NCBI GenBank assembly: GCA_038746835.1
Contig: JBCDKH010000018.1
Span: 1-32,745 of the forward strand
Source of the DNA: Planctomycetota bacterium
GTDB taxonomy: Bacteria > Planctomycetota > Phycisphaerae > Tepidisphaerales > Tepidisphaeraceae
Direction of reading: 5' to 3'
DNA length: 32,745 nucleotides
Below the pieces are notes generated by a model that saw nothing but the letters and a program-made list of their open reading frames with translations, was not told where the DNA came from and did no database searches. The position numbers and the translations under genes are program-made. Below, one piece after another: positions 30,497-32,745 of the stretch; the stretch's first letter is position 1; each line of letters opens with the position of its first letter.

Positions 30497-31387
30497 ATGG
30501 CTTCGACTGCTGCCGCCGATGTCGCCTGGACGGTGAAGCGTCTGCTCGGCTCGACGGCCGACTACCTGACGAAGCGCCGCGTCGACTCGCCACGGCTGGC
30601 GGCGGAGATGTTGATCGGGCACGTGTTGAAGCTGTCGCGGATCGAGCTCTACACGCGGTACGACGACGTGCCGGACGATGCGTCTCGGACGAAGCTGCGC
30701 GACCTCGTCCGCCGAGCCGGCGAGCACGAGCCGGTGCAGTATCTGGTCGAGAGCGGGGGTTTTTTCGGCTTCGAGGTCAAGGTCACGCCGGCCGTGCTGA
30801 TTCCGAGGCCGGACACGGAGACGTTGATCGACATCGTCGTCCGGCGTCTCGCAGGGGCAGACCGAAAGGGACAAGAGCTGCGAGTCGCCGACGTCTGCAC
30901 CGGCAGCGGCATCGTCGCGATCGCTCTGGCCAAGAGCCTGTCGAAGGCGACGATCGTCGCGACCGAGCTGTCGGAAGAAGCGGCCGAGGTGGCACGGGCG
31001 AACGTCGACAAGCTCGGGCTCACCGATCGCATCGACGTGCGCGTCGGCGATCTTCTCGAAGGCATCGACGGCGACTTCGACGTCATCGCGTCGAACCCGC
31101 CGTACATCCCGACGTCGGCGATCGCCTCGCTCGACGCGAACGTCCGCGACTACGAGCCGCACGTCGCCCTCGACGGCGGCGACGACGGGCTCGACGTGCT
31201 GAGGCGTCTGCTGGCTGGCTCTTCGGACAGACTCAGACCCGGCGGTTTCCTCGCGACCGAGATGCAGCACGACCAGGGCGACGCGCTCACGTCGCTCGCA
31301 ACAGACTCGGGCTGGCAGGGCGTTCGAGTCGTCAGAGACCTCGCCGGCCACGATCGCGTGCTCGTGGCCGATCGCGGTGGCCCATAA
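30497..31387 (+). CDS. prmC: Release factor glutamine methyltransferase PrmC
   Basis: PrmC methylates the glutamine of the GGQ motif in release factors 1 and 2. The protein has 296 residues. The helical N-terminal domain holds PRLAAEMLIGHVL and GEHEPVQYL, followed by FFGFEVKVTPAVLIPRPDTE. The SAM-binding motif is VADVCTGSGIVAIALA and the catalytic NPPY is at 200-203. The order and length are typical. The start is ATG 30497. It is divergent from the S24 repressor. Confidence 0.95.
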   Translation: MASTAAADVAWTVKRLLGSTADYLTKRRVDSPRLAAEMLIGHVLKLSRIELYTRYDDVPDDASRTKLRDLVRRAGEHEPVQYLVESGGFFGFEVKVTPAVLIPRPDTETLIDIVVRRLAGADRKGQELRVADVCTGSGIVAIALAKSLSKATIVATELSEEAAEVARANVDKLGLTDRIDVRVGDLLEGIDGDFDVIASNPPYIPTSAIASLDANVRDYEPHVALDGGDDGLDVLRRLLAGSSDRLRPGGFLATEMQHDQGDALTSLATDSGWQGVRVVRDLAGHDRVLVADRGGP

Positions 31388-31446
31388 CGGCGTGTCCGCG
31401 GCGCGATCTCTGGCCTGCGACGCCTGCGAATCGGACGTCGCAGCAC

Positions 31447-32229
31447 ATGAACGCCAAAACCTCACGCCCCCTTGTCGTCGCGACAGCTGCCGTGCTGTCC
31501 GCCTCGATCGCTTCCGCAGCGGTCGTCCCCGTCACCAACCCCGACCGGCCATTCGGTCCCGATCCGTTCGATCCGACCTTCCCCGGCGAAGGTGCCGGCG
31601 GCTCGTCCGGTGGAAACCCGGGCGGCGGAACTCCCGGCGGCGGACCGGGGCCGCAATTCGAATACAACGACCTGCTCATCAATGGCGACTTCGAAACCGG
31701 CGACCTCTTCGGTTGGAACTTCAACGGATTCCCCGCGTGGCAGGTTTCCCAAGGCCAGATCGGCGGCGATCCGTTTGGGCCCGGTGGTACGAACTACTTC
31801 GCCAACACGCTCTCATCCGGCGGTTTCGACAACGGCCAGTCGGTGACGCTCGACCAGATCGTGCTTCTGCCGGCCGGCATCGATGACGAACTGCTCGTCA
31901 GCTTCCGTGCGTTCTCCGCGTTCGACTCGATCGACGTGCGACTCGAATGGCTCGAACTCACGCCCGGCGGCTTCTCCGTCGTCGATGTCGAAGACTTCGG
32001 CACCTTCGGCGGTATCGCGGCGGCGACGAACGACGAGGTCATGAGGACCGTCGTCACGCCGCAAAACGCGACGCACTTCCGGTTCGCTGCGACCGGCCGT
32101 CTCGGTGACGGCAATTGGATCGACGCCGGCCTCGACGATGCGAGTGTACTCGCGGCGACGCCGATCCCCGAGCCCGCCATCGCGACACTGCTCGCAGGCG
32201 GAGGGCTCGTCCTGCTCCGGCGGCGCTAG
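31447..32229 (+). CDS. PEP-CTERM sorted surface protein
   Basis: The protein has 260 residues. A signal peptide (to about ASIASA, residue 24) is followed by a Pro/Gly-rich linker (38-68), a beta-rich domain beginning LLINGDFETGDLFGWNF, which resembles carbohydrate-binding-module openings, and a C-terminal PIPEPAIATLLAGG hydrophobic segment ending in RRR. That tail is the PEP-CTERM signal recognised by exosortase, usually in exopolysaccharide-producing Gram-negative bacteria and in Planctomycetota/Verrucomicrobiota. No exosortase is in the window. Its stop codon directly abuts that of the convergent YCII gene. Confidence 0.88.
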   Translation: MNAKTSRPLVVATAAVLSASIASAAVVPVTNPDRPFGPDPFDPTFPGEGAGGSSGGNPGGGTPGGGPGPQFEYNDLLINGDFETGDLFGWNFNGFPAWQVSQGQIGGDPFGPGGTNYFANTLSSGGFDNGQSVTLDQIVLLPAGIDDELLVSFRAFSAFDSIDVRLEWLELTPGGFSVVDVEDFGTFGGIAAATNDEVMRTVVTPQNATHFRFAATGRLGDGNWIDAGLDDASVLAATPIPEPAIATLLAGGGLVLLRRR

Positions 32230-32667
32230 TCACTCCTGAGGTGCGACAGCGGTCGGGAACTCCATCGCCCCGGCTTCGGTGACCCATGTCATCACCTCGA
32301 CCCGCATGAGCCCCGCCTGAACGGACGGATCGGCTTCAGCGAGCTCGCGGACCTCATCGATCGACAGGTCACCGCGGTAGAGGACCAACCCTCGCCACTG
32401 CTGGTCGAACCGATCCATGAACGGTCCGGCCACAAGAATGTGACCCGCCTCGGCCATCTTTCGAAGGTGGCCGAGGTGTTGGCGTTGGAGTTGACCGGCT
32501 TCGGCGCGAGTGACTTCCGGCGGTTCCTCCGCGGCCGCGAGCAGCACGAAGCGATACGTGTCAAACGCCATCGGCGGGGCGGCCTCCGGCTTCGTGGTCG
32601 GCTGTGCCATCGCCCAGGCAGCAGAAGCCGACGCGAACACCATCACGACCAGGAGCAGACGCAGCAT
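32230..32667 (-). CDS. Secreted YCII-domain protein
   Basis: The protein has 145 residues with an N-terminal signal peptide (to about AAWAMA, residue 20). The rest matches the YCII ferredoxin-like fold: FVLLAAAEEPP, RQHLGHLRKMAEAGHILVAGPF with the conserved histidine, and GLVLYRGDLSIDEVRELAEADPSVQAG. Most YCII proteins are cytoplasmic, so export is less usual but is seen in this lineage. The biochemical role is unknown. The 78 bases upstream hold a small palindrome and no gene. Confidence 0.82.
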   Translation of the reverse strand: MLRLLLVVMVFASASAAWAMAQPTTKPEAAPPMAFDTYRFVLLAAAEEPPEVTRAEAGQLQRQHLGHLRKMAEAGHILVAGPFMDRFDQQWRGLVLYRGDLSIDEVRELAEADPSVQAGLMRVEVMTWVTEAGAMEFPTAVAPQE

Positions 32668-32723
32668 CGCCGCAAGATACTGACTTCATTGCTGTGCGTC
32701 ACGCTCTCCGGTTCCGACGTAGC

Positions 32724-32741
32724 CGCCCGCGTCAGCGGGCG
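32724..32741. repeat. Palindrome at window end
   Basis: CGCCCGC (32724-32730) and GCGGGCG (32735-32741) pair around the loop GTCA. Read on the minus strand, it shares 16 of 21 positions with the right arm of the palindrome at 82-106, so both may belong to one repeat family. The element may continue beyond the window. Confidence 0.45.
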
Positions 32742-32745
32742 CGTC

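Noticed and set aside
1-32745. CRISPR array, transposase, integrase or prophage genes
   Set aside because: No regularly spaced identical repeats and no recognisable transposase, recombinase or phage structural protein were found in any frame read.

Overview
The window is high-GC DNA with dense, short-spaced genes, many of which start with GTG. It most likely comes from a planctomycete of the Phycisphaerae type. The evidence is a protein with a PEP-CTERM sorting tail, a membrane protein ending in a CDSCGYNLTGN...CPECG zinc ribbon, a heptosyltransferase-like (Gram-negative type) glycosyltransferase, EF-P with a planctomycete-like loop, and large imperfect intergenic palindromes. This placement is an inference from gene content; there is no rRNA in the window. 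No gene-free stretch exceeds 300 bases.

Layout. 1-5534 (minus strand): a chain of a UVR-motif protein, a two-domain nucleotide-kinase-like/deoxyribosyltransferase-like protein, two small membrane-anchored proteins that look like tandem relatives, mnmA and a family 9 glycosyltransferase. 5756-7789 (plus): a YgfZ/GcvT-like folate-binding protein and an M14-type lipoprotein peptidase. 7932-10801 (minus): an accessory module made of a small Bell-like helical protein followed by a STAND/NLR-type NB-ARC-TPR ATPase. The ATPase is cut by one in-frame TAA. 10960-11048: tRNA-Ser(GCT). 11096-15426: a YmdB-like phosphodiesterase, efp, a Cse60-like small protein, a DUF6498-like membrane protein, a membrane-tethered sigma-like protein, a biotin ligase and a small lipoprotein. 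15592-18518 (minus): an intact membrane-anchored HtrA protease followed by a catalytically dead, PDZ-interrupted relative. 18629-22909: a DNA-repair-associated radical SAM protein, a coaC / zinc-ribbon membrane protein / coaB overlapping operon, and mnmE. 22988-32667: a large secreted protein, endonuclease IV, a mannonate dehydratase-like enzyme, a CPA1 antiporter with a TrkA domain, a self-cleaving-type S24 repressor, prmC, a PEP-CTERM protein and a secreted YCII protein.

How the genes work together. Several serve translation: mnmA and mnmE both modify tRNA U34, efp relieves ribosome stalling, prmC methylates release factors, and there is tRNA-Ser; ygfZ is linked to Fe-S-dependent tRNA modification. 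Others serve DNA repair (nfo, the radical SAM protein with a C-terminal clamp-binding motif, the S24 regulator), coenzyme supply (coaC/coaB, birA) and envelope proteolysis (the HtrA pair).

The most interesting item is the NLR module. The last 17 residues of the Bell-like protein and residues 16-32 of the NLR share an AKN...GGIH motif at identical spacing. This is the layout expected for bacterial amyloid-signalling immunity (an effector with a C-terminal motif next to an NLR with the matching N-terminal motif). The same NLR carries a single nonsense codon exactly where its family usually has a tyrosine.
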